Assembly (NCBI GenBank): GCA_016712465.1
Contig: JADJQZ010000001.1
Location: forward strand, 186,001 to 250,000
From: Candidatus Obscuribacter sp.
GTDB lineage: Bacteria; Cyanobacteriota; Vampirovibrionia; Obscuribacterales; Obscuribacteraceae
Direction: 5' to 3'
DNA length: 64,000 bases
Position numbers and translations under genes: made by a program. Shown here piece by piece: positions 34,963-44,052 of this stretch (position 1 is its first letter; every line of letters begins with the position of its first letter). The notes beneath the pieces are model-generated. The model had not been told where the DNA came from. It did no database searches and saw only the letters and a list, made by a program, of their open reading frames with translations.

Positions 34963-35766
34963 TTACTTCGGTTCCGACAGTAAGTCCGAGACATCATCCA
35001 GGGTGTTCATGACGGTTCTGGCAAGAAACTGCCTGGATATTAAGCCGACATTGCGAAAGGCCGCCTTCGGAGGCAAAACTTCGCTTTTCTTCAACTCCAG
35101 GGTGGTGGTACTAACTCGTTTGATTTGCCAGGCTTTTGTGCCATTAGCGTAGAACACGTTAATTGCCACCGGAACACCCGGCAGGTTGGGTAAATTGAGA
35201 AAATGATTGATGATTGCCAGGGCCTGAGGAGAGGTGTCGACGGGCTGGGAGTCAATTTCAACACTCTTAATTTCAGTTCTTTCCTCGCGGGTCTGGAAGA
35301 ATGAAAGGGAGTTGCCTTTGTGCATGAAAACGTTTCTGGTGATGCCGTCCGCTCCCTTTTTCGAGGACGTAGGCGTTCCCAATTCCTTGCAAATGCCGGC
35401 CATGGTGAAGGATGGTACGACGGTCTTCTGCCATTGAGCATAACTGGCAGTGGCCAGCTCCTTTTGATTTGGGCGCACGGCCGTCACTTGCCAGTCAGGA
35501 CTGGCCGCATATATGGTGAGCCCGAATGAAGAGGAGTCTATTCGCAAATGGTCTTTGTTGACCAGGATTTTATAGGGGCCGTTGACGCTGGATTCGATTT
35601 GAATTACCTGCATTTTAACCCTGGCCTGGTTGAGAACTGCGGCTGGGGCCGGCTCTGGCGCGGAGCCGGCCCCGGCGCAGAAGACCGGGCTCAAAATCAA
35701 AGCTTGCAGCAGGCCGACGCTTAAGGGTGCAAGAAGCGGGCTTGGAATAAAGGAGCCTGATTTCAT
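34963..35766 (-). CDS. Exported protein, paralogue of 45182 gene
   Basis: The 267-residue protein has a signal peptide (PLLAPLSVGLLQALILSPVFCAGAG). The mature part shares a layout with the product of 45182-46012: a short strand ending in PYKILVNKDHLRI, then LTIYAASPDWQVTAVRPNQKE, and a C-terminal FLARTVMNTLDDVSDLL. No domain name is known to me. It is probably periplasmic or attached to the outside. The start at 35766 has AGG upstream; a start 11 codons earlier is possible. Confidence 0.65.
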   Translation of the reverse strand: MKSGSFIPSPLLAPLSVGLLQALILSPVFCAGAGSAPEPAPAAVLNQARVKMQVIQIESSVNGPYKILVNKDHLRIDSSSFGLTIYAASPDWQVTAVRPNQKELATASYAQWQKTVVPSFTMAGICKELGTPTSSKKGADGITRNVFMHKGNSLSFFQTREERTEIKSVEIDSQPVDTSPQALAIINHFLNLPNLPGVPVAINVFYANGTKAWQIKRVSTTTLELKKSEVLPPKAAFRNVGLISRQFLARTVMNTLDDVSDLLSEPK

Positions 35767-35873
35767 GAGAGCCTGCAAGGTGATACGCTGTGAGAACATT
35801 ATGCCCAGCTAGTGTACAAACCTGAGGCAGGCCTTATCATGGTCCGGGCAGTGAAGCAGGTCGTTAATCTCTT

Positions 35874-36812
35874 ATGGGTTGTCTTTCCAAATTCAGGTGC
35901 GAGCAGGCGAGGCCTTCTGTCATGGCCATGGCGGCCGCTTTCTTAATGGCCGCCCCGGCTGCCTTTTCCCAGAGTCAGACCCAGCCGCTTTTGCAAAAAC
36001 TCTATATGCCCCAGGAGCAAACAGAAAGCTCGATTCCAGTCAGTTCTCAGGCGAAGCCGTCATTGCCTGCAAGGACCAGCCGGCGTTATAAAACCATCAA
36101 GATAGCCGGGTTTTGCAGTTTTGTTCTGCCGGGCGACAAGCTCTTTATGGGCGGTAACCCGGTCTTGGGTTTAGAAGCCGATGACAGGCTCTCTGAAGTC
36201 TTGCCGGTGCTGGAAAATCTCAAGACCCATCCGATCACCATCAATGTCCACTCGGACAATATGGGCTTCAGTCACTTCAACGACAGATTGACGGAGAAGC
36301 GAGGCGAACTTTTGCGCGACTGGTTCCTCAAGCACGGGCATTTTGATCCGGAAGGCATAACGGTTGTAGGCCACGGCGGCAGTCGACCACTGGAGCCCAA
36401 TCAGTTACCCGGCGGCAAGGATAATCCCGCCGGCCGAGCCGCCAACAGGCGTGTGGAGATTGTGGTTGAGACCCTGGCCGGATTCGTCTCCAGCAAAGAG
36501 AAAGAAGCCCTGCGATTGGCTGCGGCCGCTGCCGAAGAAGAGTCAAGCAGCGGCGACAAAGACAAGTCCGCCAAGCCGCCGGAAGTAGATGTAAGCAAGC
36601 TGCCCCCTGAGTTGCAGGAATTGCATCAGATCATGAACACCGATAAAACTGCTGCCGGGGATGCAGAACCAGAGCCGGAGCCGCCCGTGAGCGACCATAC
36701 TCCTGACGGACGGCGCAAGATTCCCGAGCTTTCCGCCGCTGAAAAAGAAAAGCTGAAGAAAGAAACGGAATGGGCCAGAAAAGAGTTCGGTCTCTTTCAG
36801 CCTTTGCAGTAG
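35874..36812 (+). CDS. Exported OmpA-family protein
   Basis: The 312-residue protein has a signal peptide (VMAMAAAFLMAAPAAFSQ). Residues 88-200 form an OmpA-like peptidoglycan-binding domain: LPVLENLKTHPITINVHSD, RLTEKRGELLRDWFLKHG, ITVVGHGGSRPLEPN, and the signature ANRRVEIV. The C-terminal 110 residues are charged and disordered, ending in a helix. It probably tethers the outer layer to peptidoglycan. No beta-barrel part is present. The start is uncertain because no clear binding site is seen. Confidence 0.78.
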   Translation: MGCLSKFRCEQARPSVMAMAAAFLMAAPAAFSQSQTQPLLQKLYMPQEQTESSIPVSSQAKPSLPARTSRRYKTIKIAGFCSFVLPGDKLFMGGNPVLGLEADDRLSEVLPVLENLKTHPITINVHSDNMGFSHFNDRLTEKRGELLRDWFLKHGHFDPEGITVVGHGGSRPLEPNQLPGGKDNPAGRAANRRVEIVVETLAGFVSSKEKEALRLAAAAAEEESSSGDKDKSAKPPEVDVSKLPPELQELHQIMNTDKTAAGDAEPEPEPPVSDHTPDGRRKIPELSAAEKEKLKKETEWARKEFGLFQPLQ

Positions 36813-37360
36813 CTGTTGGAGTGGGTTACTGAGACTGGTCCTTAATTAAATTTCCAGGCGAAGGTTCGCGCGCGCAGGCTAGCCAAGAGCCTGTCCGTGG
36901 TTCTGCCTCAATGCAGTTCAGCCCCCGCCCTTTGCCCGATTGCGGATTCTGAAAAGGGAATTCGGGGCGGACAGCAAAGCAAGCCGGGTGGAAAATGCCA
37001 CTTGGCATGTGCCGACTCCTGCTTTCCCTACTGGAAGAAGAGAGCTCAAATTCACTAAAACAGAGTGTCTTTCTTTTCACCTACCGGATTTTCTTTGCAG
37101 CCTTAGAAATTTACCTCTCACACTCGTCTTTCTCGTCCGGCAGCATTTCACCAGCAGTCGGCAGTATCAGTATGGGTTGGAAGGCTAATTCTCTGCCTGG
37201 CTTGGCGCTGCGGTTTGGGCTTGATTTCAGTTAAGGCTAGTCTTGCGGTCGTGGAGATTGAGCCTGAAGTCGAAGCTAACTTAGCGGCTGCCTGGCGGTG
37301 GGTCTGGAAAGTCGAATCTTGCCTGCTCAAACAGGCGTAACTACTCCTCAGGAGTCAATT

Positions 37361-37627
37361 ATGAATCTGATGCAAATCGTTCTTCTCGTGCTCTTCTCTG
37401 TGGTCGGCAGCTATGCAGGCCGGTATTTGCAGGGCATGTTCGCCGGCGAGCTCAGCCGAATCAGTTCCAATGGCATGCGCAATCTGGCTTCGGCCCTGGT
37501 CTATGCCCTGAGCAACAGCGTGGTCGTCTTCTTGCTTGCTTCTCTGGCAGGTATCGGCATCTCGCTCTTGTTCTGGTTCATCCTGATCCTTGCCTTTGAG
37601 TTCTTCTTCAACGGCATGCGCGGCTAA
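37361..37627 (+). CDS. Small membrane protein
   Basis: The 88-residue protein has two hydrophobic helices, residues 3-24 and 45-83. The segment between has GRYLQGMFAGELSRISS. AGGAG precedes the ATG by seven bases. Function unknown. Confidence 0.6.
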   Translation: MNLMQIVLLVLFSVVGSYAGRYLQGMFAGELSRISSNGMRNLASALVYALSNSVVVFLLASLAGIGISLLFWFILILAFEFFFNGMRG

Positions 37628-37781
37628 CCACCACAGTTCCTGCACCCGCGTCTTGAGCTTCGACCGTTGCCATGAAAAGCAACCTGGAAGCTCTGGCGCG
37701 GGTGCAATCTCTGCTTCCTGGTTTCCCTTTGCCGGTATCTATCTGCAAACAGCCATGTTCTCGATTCATTTTTCGGTGTAA

Positions 37782-37798
37782 TACTAAATTATATAGCA
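37782..37798 (+). promoter_or_regulatory. 17-bp dyad upstream of TPR gene
   Basis: TACTA-AATTATA-TAGCA fits the recurrent dyad. It lies 23 bases before a 25-codon open frame and 107 bases before the TPR start. TGTAATACT at the left edge is -10-like. Confidence 0.5.
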
Positions 37799-37821
37799 AA
37801 ATTCGCTTTTGAGGGGGCATC

Positions 37822-37899
37822 ATGACTGTGCATGAATCTGGGCATAATAATGCCGGAGCTGATTTAGACGCTTCAGGTTTGTCTGGAGGACGGGAGTAG
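37822..37899 (+). CDS. 25-codon open frame, possible leader peptide
   Basis: ATG at 37822 has GAGGGGG upstream. The frame ends with TAG six bases before the TTG that starts the TPR protein, and its end contains the GGAGGACGGGAG that would serve as ribosome binding site of the TPR gene. This is a translational-coupling arrangement. A frameshift joining the two frames cannot be excluded. Confidence 0.4.
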   Translation: MTVHESGHNNAGADLDASGLSGGRE

Positions 37900-37905
37900 T
37901 CTTTC

Positions 37906-39003
37906 TTGAGCGAGGATGGAAAACTCAAGCAAATAGTGCCCTATGAACGCAAGGGCGGCGGCCGGCAAGTGTTCCTGGCTGTATTCTGGTGGCTCTATAT
38001 GGCTCTCTGTTTTGCCTGCGTTTCTGCCGCCCTTCTCGGTTCGCTCTATGCCGGCGAATGGCTCTCCTCGGTGGTTTCTCTTACCCTCTTTCTGGTTTGT
38101 CTTTATCTTTTCTCCGGTTATCTCATTCTCTCTCCGGTGATTTTTTACTCGGTGAGATTGCTCTCCCGCGGCCAACTGCACGATGCCGAGAAGGTTCTCA
38201 ACCGCGGTTTGACTATGGTGCGTCGCCTGGGGCTTCGCAAAGACTGGAGCTATATGACGGCCGTTTCCAATCTGGCGGTGGTGAAACTTGCCAGCGGGCA
38301 GTTTGCCGAATCGGAATTGATATACGGTGAGTTGATGGATCGCCTCGGCCGGGAGAAGAAAATAGCTAAGAATGCTCTTGCGGCCATCTACGTCAATAAT
38401 CTGGCCTATGCTCATTTGCGCCAGGGTGAATTGGAAGAAGCGGAAGCCAATTCTCTCAAAGCCCTGGAAATTTGGTCCAAACTGAAGGGAAACGAGGCGC
38501 TTGGTCAGGCTTTTCCGCTCGTCAATCTGGCTGAAATAGATGTTTTGCGAGGCAGTTTCACGGCCGCAGAAAGCAAATTGGAACGGGCTCTTGCTTTTGT
38601 ACACGGCAGCGGACGCCCTCTGGCGGTAATGGAAGAGAGCTTTCAATCACTTGACACACATATTCGCATTTTGCAAGCGATAATCTGCCTGGAAACAGGT
38701 CGTCGTGAGGATGCCGTCAGGCTTACCGAATCTGTGCTGGCTTCAATGCAGCAGGTTTTTAAGCCGCCGGCCGGCTATAATCTCACCTCTCTGGCCAGGC
38801 TTGCCGAACTCTTGTTGCAAGCTGGCGATGAGGCCACGGCCGAACGAGTGCTTGAGCATGCCTACGATCAGGCCAGGGATTTCCCTACCCATCCTGATGC
38901 GCCTCAGATTCTCGATATTTACGAACGGCTATTGACGGCTTCCAAGCGTGTGCATGAATTACCCGATCTGAAGGCCTGGGTGCGTCCGGTCTTGCTTTCG
39001 TGA
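37906..39003 (+). CDS. Membrane-anchored TPR protein
   Basis: The 365-residue protein has two adjacent membrane helices near residues 25-48 and 52-80, then a long TPR part (about 90-350). Example helices are EKVLNRGLTMVRRLGLR, LNNLAYAHLRQGELEEAEA-type repeats and ATAERVLEHAYDQARD. It matches the architecture of the protein at 11337-12482. The start is TTG at 37906, with GGAGG nearby. Partner proteins are unknown. Confidence 0.75.
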   Translation: MSEDGKLKQIVPYERKGGGRQVFLAVFWWLYMALCFACVSAALLGSLYAGEWLSSVVSLTLFLVCLYLFSGYLILSPVIFYSVRLLSRGQLHDAEKVLNRGLTMVRRLGLRKDWSYMTAVSNLAVVKLASGQFAESELIYGELMDRLGREKKIAKNALAAIYVNNLAYAHLRQGELEEAEANSLKALEIWSKLKGNEALGQAFPLVNLAEIDVLRGSFTAAESKLERALAFVHGSGRPLAVMEESFQSLDTHIRILQAIICLETGRREDAVRLTESVLASMQQVFKPPAGYNLTSLARLAELLLQAGDEATAERVLEHAYDQARDFPTHPDAPQILDIYERLLTASKRVHELPDLKAWVRPVLLS

Positions 39004-39017
39004 GTCTTCAGGGCACT

Positions 39018-40910
39018 CTAGAGTTTGTTCCAGTAAGAAAGTGCAAGAGTAAATTCGTCGGTGGAAGTGTCGCCTTCGTGTCTGACCTTGCTCAGATATT
39101 CGCGTGCCTGTACTTTGTCGCCGCTGGCGTAGGCATCGAGCCCTAGCAGAGTAAGCGAGCGGGTTTGCCCGGCCCGGTTGCCACTATTGGAGGTGGCGGT
39201 GGTGAGCACCGAGGTCTTGCCCTTAATGAAGTAGTCTACTACCGGCGAGGCAAGGTCTTGCCGCTTGAGCAGCCGATATTGATTGATCAATTCTTTGGCT
39301 TTTTCCTTTTGACCATCCAGCCTGAGAGCAATATTGGCAAAACAAACGGCATAATCGGAGGTGTTGTTGGCTTGCTTGCTGAGGCTGACCACTTTCTGAA
39401 GATCCTGGGCGGCCAGTGCCGGTTTGCCCAGGGTCAACTGCAGCAGTCCACGGTTGTAGAGGCTCTCGGTGGAGTTTGGAAAGAGTTTGAGAAGCTTGTC
39501 ATAGTGAGCCACCATGCTGGATAATTCTTTGCCGGTGGGAAGGGAGGGACTGGCTTCTGCAGCGGCGCTTCCTGAGGTGTTCAGGTCGGCCATGGCTTGT
39601 TCGTACTGACCCATGGAAAGCATAATTTTGCCGCGATTTTCGTAAGCTCTTCTTTCGCCTGGATTAGCTGCCAGGGCGGAGTCGTAGTCTTTGAGAGCCT
39701 GTTGTTTATCGCCCAGTTTTTCATAGCAAAGACCGCGGTTGGCCAGAAGCTCAGCCTTGGTTGCCGCTGCCGGTCGGAGCGAAAGGGCACGGTTGACGTC
39801 TTCTATGGCATCTTTGTAGCGCGCCAGTTTGGCATAGCAGGCGGCGCGGTTGCCCAGGGCTCTGATAGTCAGCCCGGTGTCTGACTTTTCCGTGTTCAGA
39901 AGGGTATTGTAATCGTCAATGGCCCCTGGCAGTTGATTCTCGGCAATGCGGGCCCGGGCTCGGGTGATGTAAGCAATGGGAATATTCTTGTCGAGGGAAA
40001 GGGCTAGACTGCTTTCCCTGATGGCATCCTTGTGCCGTTTCATCCATTCCAGAAAAATGCTGTAACCCAGGTGGGCCGGTGCGTATTTCGGATTGAGCTG
40101 AATGGCTTGCTTGAAGCTTTCTTCGCTTTCCTTCAGTCTGAGATTTTCCCAGTGTATGATACCGAGGGCGGTGAGCTGCTCGGGGCTGCGCGGTTTGCTT
40201 TTGATAATATGATAGGCATATTCGAAGCGGCTCAAGATGGTTTCATTCAATTCCTGTTTCTGATTCAGGATCTTGAATTTGTGATAGTTGTCCAGGTCTT
40301 TTTGTTCGAGACTGTAGAGTTTCTTGATCTTGTAAATTTCTGCTCTATTCAGATAAGCACCGACAAAGCGCTCGTTCTGGCGCAGCAATTGATCGAAGCA
40401 CTTGATGGCTTCGTCGTGCTTGCCCATTTTTGCCAGTATGACACCCTTGTTTTGCAGGGCCTGGGCCTGATAGGGATTGTGGTCGAGGGCAAGTTGCACA
40501 TATTTGAGCGACTCGGGAATTCTCTTTAGCTGGTAAAGACAGAGTCCGTGCAGATTGTAGATGTCTCCCAGGTAGATTTCCATGAGTTGAGGCTGGGTCA
40601 GCATCTGGAAGGCGAGCGCGTGCCCTACTCCGTCGAGGCGCCAGTTACCGGGGCTGATTGGCGACGACCTGTCATTTTCCAGCGCCTTTATTTTGGCGCC
40701 GGTCAATTGCAAGGCTTCCTGAAAACGCTTGGCGCCGATCAAGTTGCGCGCTACTACGGCAACCTCCACTGAGGCCGCTTCTTTTTTGGCTGCCCATGCC
40801 GGCGTCTGCCCTTGCAGCAAACTCATGGTTGCGGCCAGAGAGGTTGTCACCGTAATCAGTGTCAACTTATTCAGTGCGAGTTGTATTGCTGTTCTTTTGG
40901 AACTTAACAT
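39018..40910 (-). CDS. Exported TPR-repeat protein
   Basis: The 630-residue protein has a signal peptide (ITVTTSLAATMSLLQGQTPAWAA). About ten TPR units follow from residue 110 to 600, for example AHLGYSIFLEWMKRHKDAIR, then NRAACYAKLARYKDAIEDV and ENRGKIMLSMGQYEQAMADL. Such proteins scaffold complexes in the cell envelope. AGGA precedes the ATG. It starts one base after the tldE stop, so it probably belongs to the tldD-tldE operon. Confidence 0.8.
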   Translation of the reverse strand: MLSSKRTAIQLALNKLTLITVTTSLAATMSLLQGQTPAWAAKKEAASVEVAVVARNLIGAKRFQEALQLTGAKIKALENDRSSPISPGNWRLDGVGHALAFQMLTQPQLMEIYLGDIYNLHGLCLYQLKRIPESLKYVQLALDHNPYQAQALQNKGVILAKMGKHDEAIKCFDQLLRQNERFVGAYLNRAEIYKIKKLYSLEQKDLDNYHKFKILNQKQELNETILSRFEYAYHIIKSKPRSPEQLTALGIIHWENLRLKESEESFKQAIQLNPKYAPAHLGYSIFLEWMKRHKDAIRESSLALSLDKNIPIAYITRARARIAENQLPGAIDDYNTLLNTEKSDTGLTIRALGNRAACYAKLARYKDAIEDVNRALSLRPAAATKAELLANRGLCYEKLGDKQQALKDYDSALAANPGERRAYENRGKIMLSMGQYEQAMADLNTSGSAAAEASPSLPTGKELSSMVAHYDKLLKLFPNSTESLYNRGLLQLTLGKPALAAQDLQKVVSLSKQANNTSDYAVCFANIALRLDGQKEKAKELINQYRLLKRQDLASPVVDYFIKGKTSVLTTATSNSGNRAGQTRSLTLLGLDAYASGDKVQAREYLSKVRHEGDTSTDEFTLALSYWNKL

Positions 40911-42239
40911 CTACTGTCCTGCTACAGTCATTTTGCCTATCTTAATTGTAGGGCTGGCTGTGCTGGAACGGAAGACCAGATCGTTGCCGATGGCTTCAAT
41001 GCCGGCAAACATGCTGAGCATGTCGGAAGCAATGGTTATGCCCGAGACGGGATAGGCAAGCTTACCGTCCTCTATCCAGATGCCGCTGGCGCCCAGGGAA
41101 TAGTCGCCGGTGATGACTTTAAAGCCGGGACCGGAGACACTGGTTAAATAGAGCCCGTTTTTGACGGAGCCGATGATCTCTTCCGGGCTCTCTTTGCCGG
41201 CCTGCAGGTAGAGGTTGCCGAGGCTGCCGCTGTTGGGGCGGGTGTTGAGGCGGCGGGCTGCATAGCTGGAAAGTAAATAGCTGACCAGTCGTCCTTCCTC
41301 TACTATGGTGCGGGTTCTGGCCGGTAGACCTTCCGAATCGAAAGGGTGGGAGCCGAGGCGGCCGGCCATGAGCGGGTCGTCGATTATGTTGACGCCTTTG
41401 CCGGCCACCACCTGCCCGAGTTTGTCCACCAGGAAGGAGCTTTTCCTGTAAATATGGGAGCCTGCCGCTGCTCCGATGAACTGGGCGATCAGGCGCGCCG
41501 CCATGAGGGGATCGAAAACTACCGGCACTTCCTGTGACTTGACTTTGCGAGAGCCCAGTTGACGCAGGGCTCTTTCTGCCGCCTTCAGACCGATGGCCGG
41601 GGCTGATTCCAGCTTGTCGAAGGCGCGATTGGAAGCCCACCAGCCGCCTACCTGCATTTCGTCGTCCTGACTGGCTACTACCCCCACGGAAAGGCTCACA
41701 TGGCTGCCATGATAACTACCCAGAAAGCCCCGGGAATTGGCATGAACTATTTGTCCGGCGCTGTCGGAGAAACTGGCTCCTTCCGAATTGGTGATGCGCG
41801 GATCGGCTCCTCTTGCTACTTCCTCCGCTTCTTTGGCCAGGCTGATTTTGGTTTCGACAGGGATTTTTTCTACTGCAGGGTCAAACAGACCGAGGTCCGG
41901 GTACTCGCTGGCCAGGTCGCCAGGCTCCGGCAAGCCGGCATAGGGATCCTCTTCCGAGGCTTCGGCTGTGGCGATGGTGTCCTTGACCAGTTGCTTGAGG
42001 GCCTTGGCGCCAAAATCGGAGGTGGAACTGGAGGCTGTTTTGGTGCCTTTCGCACCGCAGAGGGCGCGAAACTGCAAGCCGCGCATCTGGGCCCCCTCCA
42101 GCTTTTCTACTTGCCCCAGTCGGACCGAGGTTTCCACGGCATTGCGGGTGGTGATGGTGACATCGCATTCAGCGGCACCGAGTTTGCGGGCTTGATGCAC
42201 GATGGCGGCGGCGATGTCTTCTAATCTGGCAGTGGCCAT
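40911..42239 (-). CDS. tldE: TldE/PmbA, partner of TldD metalloprotease
   Basis: The 442-residue protein matches PmbA/TldE along its length. It has DPRITNSEGASFSDSAGQIV, VPVVFDPLMAARLIAQFIGA, HPFDSEGLPARTRTIVEEG and the terminal SDMLSMFAGIEAIGNDLVF. TldD-TldE heterodimers cleave unfolded peptides; TldE has no zinc site and helps to form the channel. It follows tldD by 63 bp on the same strand and precedes an exported TPR gene by one base. The length is normal. Confidence 0.92.
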   Translation of the reverse strand: MATARLEDIAAAIVHQARKLGAAECDVTITTRNAVETSVRLGQVEKLEGAQMRGLQFRALCGAKGTKTASSSTSDFGAKALKQLVKDTIATAEASEEDPYAGLPEPGDLASEYPDLGLFDPAVEKIPVETKISLAKEAEEVARGADPRITNSEGASFSDSAGQIVHANSRGFLGSYHGSHVSLSVGVVASQDDEMQVGGWWASNRAFDKLESAPAIGLKAAERALRQLGSRKVKSQEVPVVFDPLMAARLIAQFIGAAAGSHIYRKSSFLVDKLGQVVAGKGVNIIDDPLMAGRLGSHPFDSEGLPARTRTIVEEGRLVSYLLSSYAARRLNTRPNSGSLGNLYLQAGKESPEEIIGSVKNGLYLTSVSGPGFKVITGDYSLGASGIWIEDGKLAYPVSGITIASDMLSMFAGIEAIGNDLVFRSSTASPTIKIGKMTVAGQ

Positions 42240-42250
42240 TACAGTACCTA

Positions 42251-42285
42251 TTTAGTTTGGTTCGATTTAGTTTGGTTCAGTTTAG
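42251..42285 (+). repeat. Tandem 15-bp repeat between tldD and tldE
   Basis: Two 15-bp units starting TTTAGTTTGGTTC and a partial third unit lie in the 63-bp tldD-tldE gap. They probably arose by replication slippage. Confidence 0.7.
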
Positions 42286-42302
42286 TCGAAACTACGTTCG
42301 TG

Positions 42303-43811
42303 CTAACTCTTGGAGCCGCCTACGGTGATGCCATTCAGGCGGATAGTGGGCATACCGACGCCGACAGGCACACCCTGTCCGTCTTTGCCGCAGGTGCCGA
42401 TGCCCTTGTCGAGGCTGACATCGTTGCCGACCATGGCTACCTGGTGCAGGGCTTTGGGACCGTTGCCGATTAAGGTGGCGCCTTTGATTGGTCTGGTTAG
42501 TTTGCCGTCTTCAATCAGATAGGCACAGGTAGCGCTGAAAGTGAAATCACCATTGGTTATATCGACTTGTCCGCCACCAAAGGTAGTGGCGTAGATGCCG
42601 CGCTTGACGGAGGCGATTATTTCATCGGGGCTGGAGGTGCCGCCGGCCATATAAGTGTTTGTCATGCGCGGAATCGGTGCGAAGCGGTAGTCTTGTCGGC
42701 GTCCGTTGCCGGTCAATCCGGCTTTCATTAAAGAGGCGTTTTGCCGGTCTTGCAGGTAGCCGGTCAGTTTGCCGTTCTCGATCAACACGGTGCGTCCGGT
42801 GGGGGTGCCCTCGTCATCCATATTGAGCGATCCGCGTCTTTCGGCAATGGTGCCGTCATCGATGACGGTAACCAGCTTGGAGGCTACCGACTGCCCCATG
42901 AGGCTGCTGAAGGCGGAAGTGCCTTTGCGATTGAAGTCGCCTTCCAGACCGTGACCCACCGCTTCATGAATCAATACTCCCGGCCAGCCCGCTCCCAGAA
43001 CCACGTCCATTTCTCCGGCCGGGGCCGGATCGGCGTTCAGCAGTTCGATGGCTTGTTTGGCTGCGATCAGTACATGTTCTTGCCAGTAAGCTTCATCTTC
43101 GAGCTGTTGGAAGTCGAATCGTCCACCGCCGCCTGAGCTGCCGTTCTCGCGCTTGCTGCCGTCTTCGGCCAGGCAGGAAATATTGAGTCTGACCAGCGGT
43201 CGTTTGTCGGCGAAGATGTCACCACGGGAGGTGGCGATAATGATGGTGTAGTCTTCCACGCCCAGGCTGACCGAAACATTGCTTATGCGCGGGTCGTAGG
43301 CTCTGGCCATCTGGTCCATCTTGCGCAATAAGGCAATTTTGTCTTTCAGGTCCCAGCTTGCCGGTGACTGGCTGATTTGATAGAGATTGTGCGGCTTCTG
43401 GACAGCCTTTTGATTTTCCATCAGGGCCAGGTTGGCGCTTTCTTGAGCGTGTTCTGAAATGGCTCTGGCAATGGTGGCGCAGCGTTTCAGGTTGGCCACG
43501 GTGACATGGTCGGTGTGGGAGTAGCCGCTTTTGTCGCCGACCACCACTCGCACACCGGCTCCGTTCACATGGGAGCTGGTGGCACTTTTGATCACTTCCT
43601 GGTCGAGGGTGAGAGACTGGGCTGAGCCGGCCTGCAGGAAGACGTCGCAGAAGCCGTTTTTGCCGCCGGAGCCTTTGCTGGCATCGGCAATGATTTTTTG
43701 CAACTGACCATAGGTGAGACCGAAGGCATTATGCAGTTCCGTCTCAGGGCTGAAGATACAGGAGTGGAGAAGCGCCGCCTCGGAAAGCGGGCGCTCGAAA
43801 GTGTTGACCAT
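42303..43811 (-). CDS. tldD: TldD metalloprotease
   Basis: The 502-residue protein is the catalytic half of the TldD/TldE protease. The zinc motif HEAVGHGLEGD (HExxxH) lies at about residues 280-286. Other conserved parts are DVVLGAGWPGVLI, VIDDGTIAERRGSLNMDDEG and GFAPIPRMTNTYM-type segments, and the C-terminal GKDGQGVPVGVGMPTIRL. It processes peptides, as for microcin B17 or PQQ-type precursors elsewhere; the local substrate is not visible. GAGG precedes the ATG. Gene order tldD-tldE-TPR suggests an operon. Confidence 0.93.
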   Translation of the reverse strand: MVNTFERPLSEAALLHSCIFSPETELHNAFGLTYGQLQKIIADASKGSGGKNGFCDVFLQAGSAQSLTLDQEVIKSATSSHVNGAGVRVVVGDKSGYSHTDHVTVANLKRCATIARAISEHAQESANLALMENQKAVQKPHNLYQISQSPASWDLKDKIALLRKMDQMARAYDPRISNVSVSLGVEDYTIIIATSRGDIFADKRPLVRLNISCLAEDGSKRENGSSGGGGRFDFQQLEDEAYWQEHVLIAAKQAIELLNADPAPAGEMDVVLGAGWPGVLIHEAVGHGLEGDFNRKGTSAFSSLMGQSVASKLVTVIDDGTIAERRGSLNMDDEGTPTGRTVLIENGKLTGYLQDRQNASLMKAGLTGNGRRQDYRFAPIPRMTNTYMAGGTSSPDEIIASVKRGIYATTFGGGQVDITNGDFTFSATCAYLIEDGKLTRPIKGATLIGNGPKALHQVAMVGNDVSLDKGIGTCGKDGQGVPVGVGMPTIRLNGITVGGSKS

Positions 43812-44052
43812 GTTTCCAACCTCATCTTGAGTGCAAAGCCTATTTTATACCGGCTGAGCTTGATAAGTAGTATGTTGGCCGCAGGATTTGGAGCTTGGAA
43901 ACTGAAAAAGTTAAATCGGGTCGTAGACCGGACCCGATTTAACCGCATGGGGGGAGGCAGAGGAAGTGTTTCAATGGCCGCTCGGCTTTTGATGGGTTCA
44001 TAATAGGTCACGTTTATGGCATTTTCGGGTCACGGCGAAAGTCCCGGTTTTA

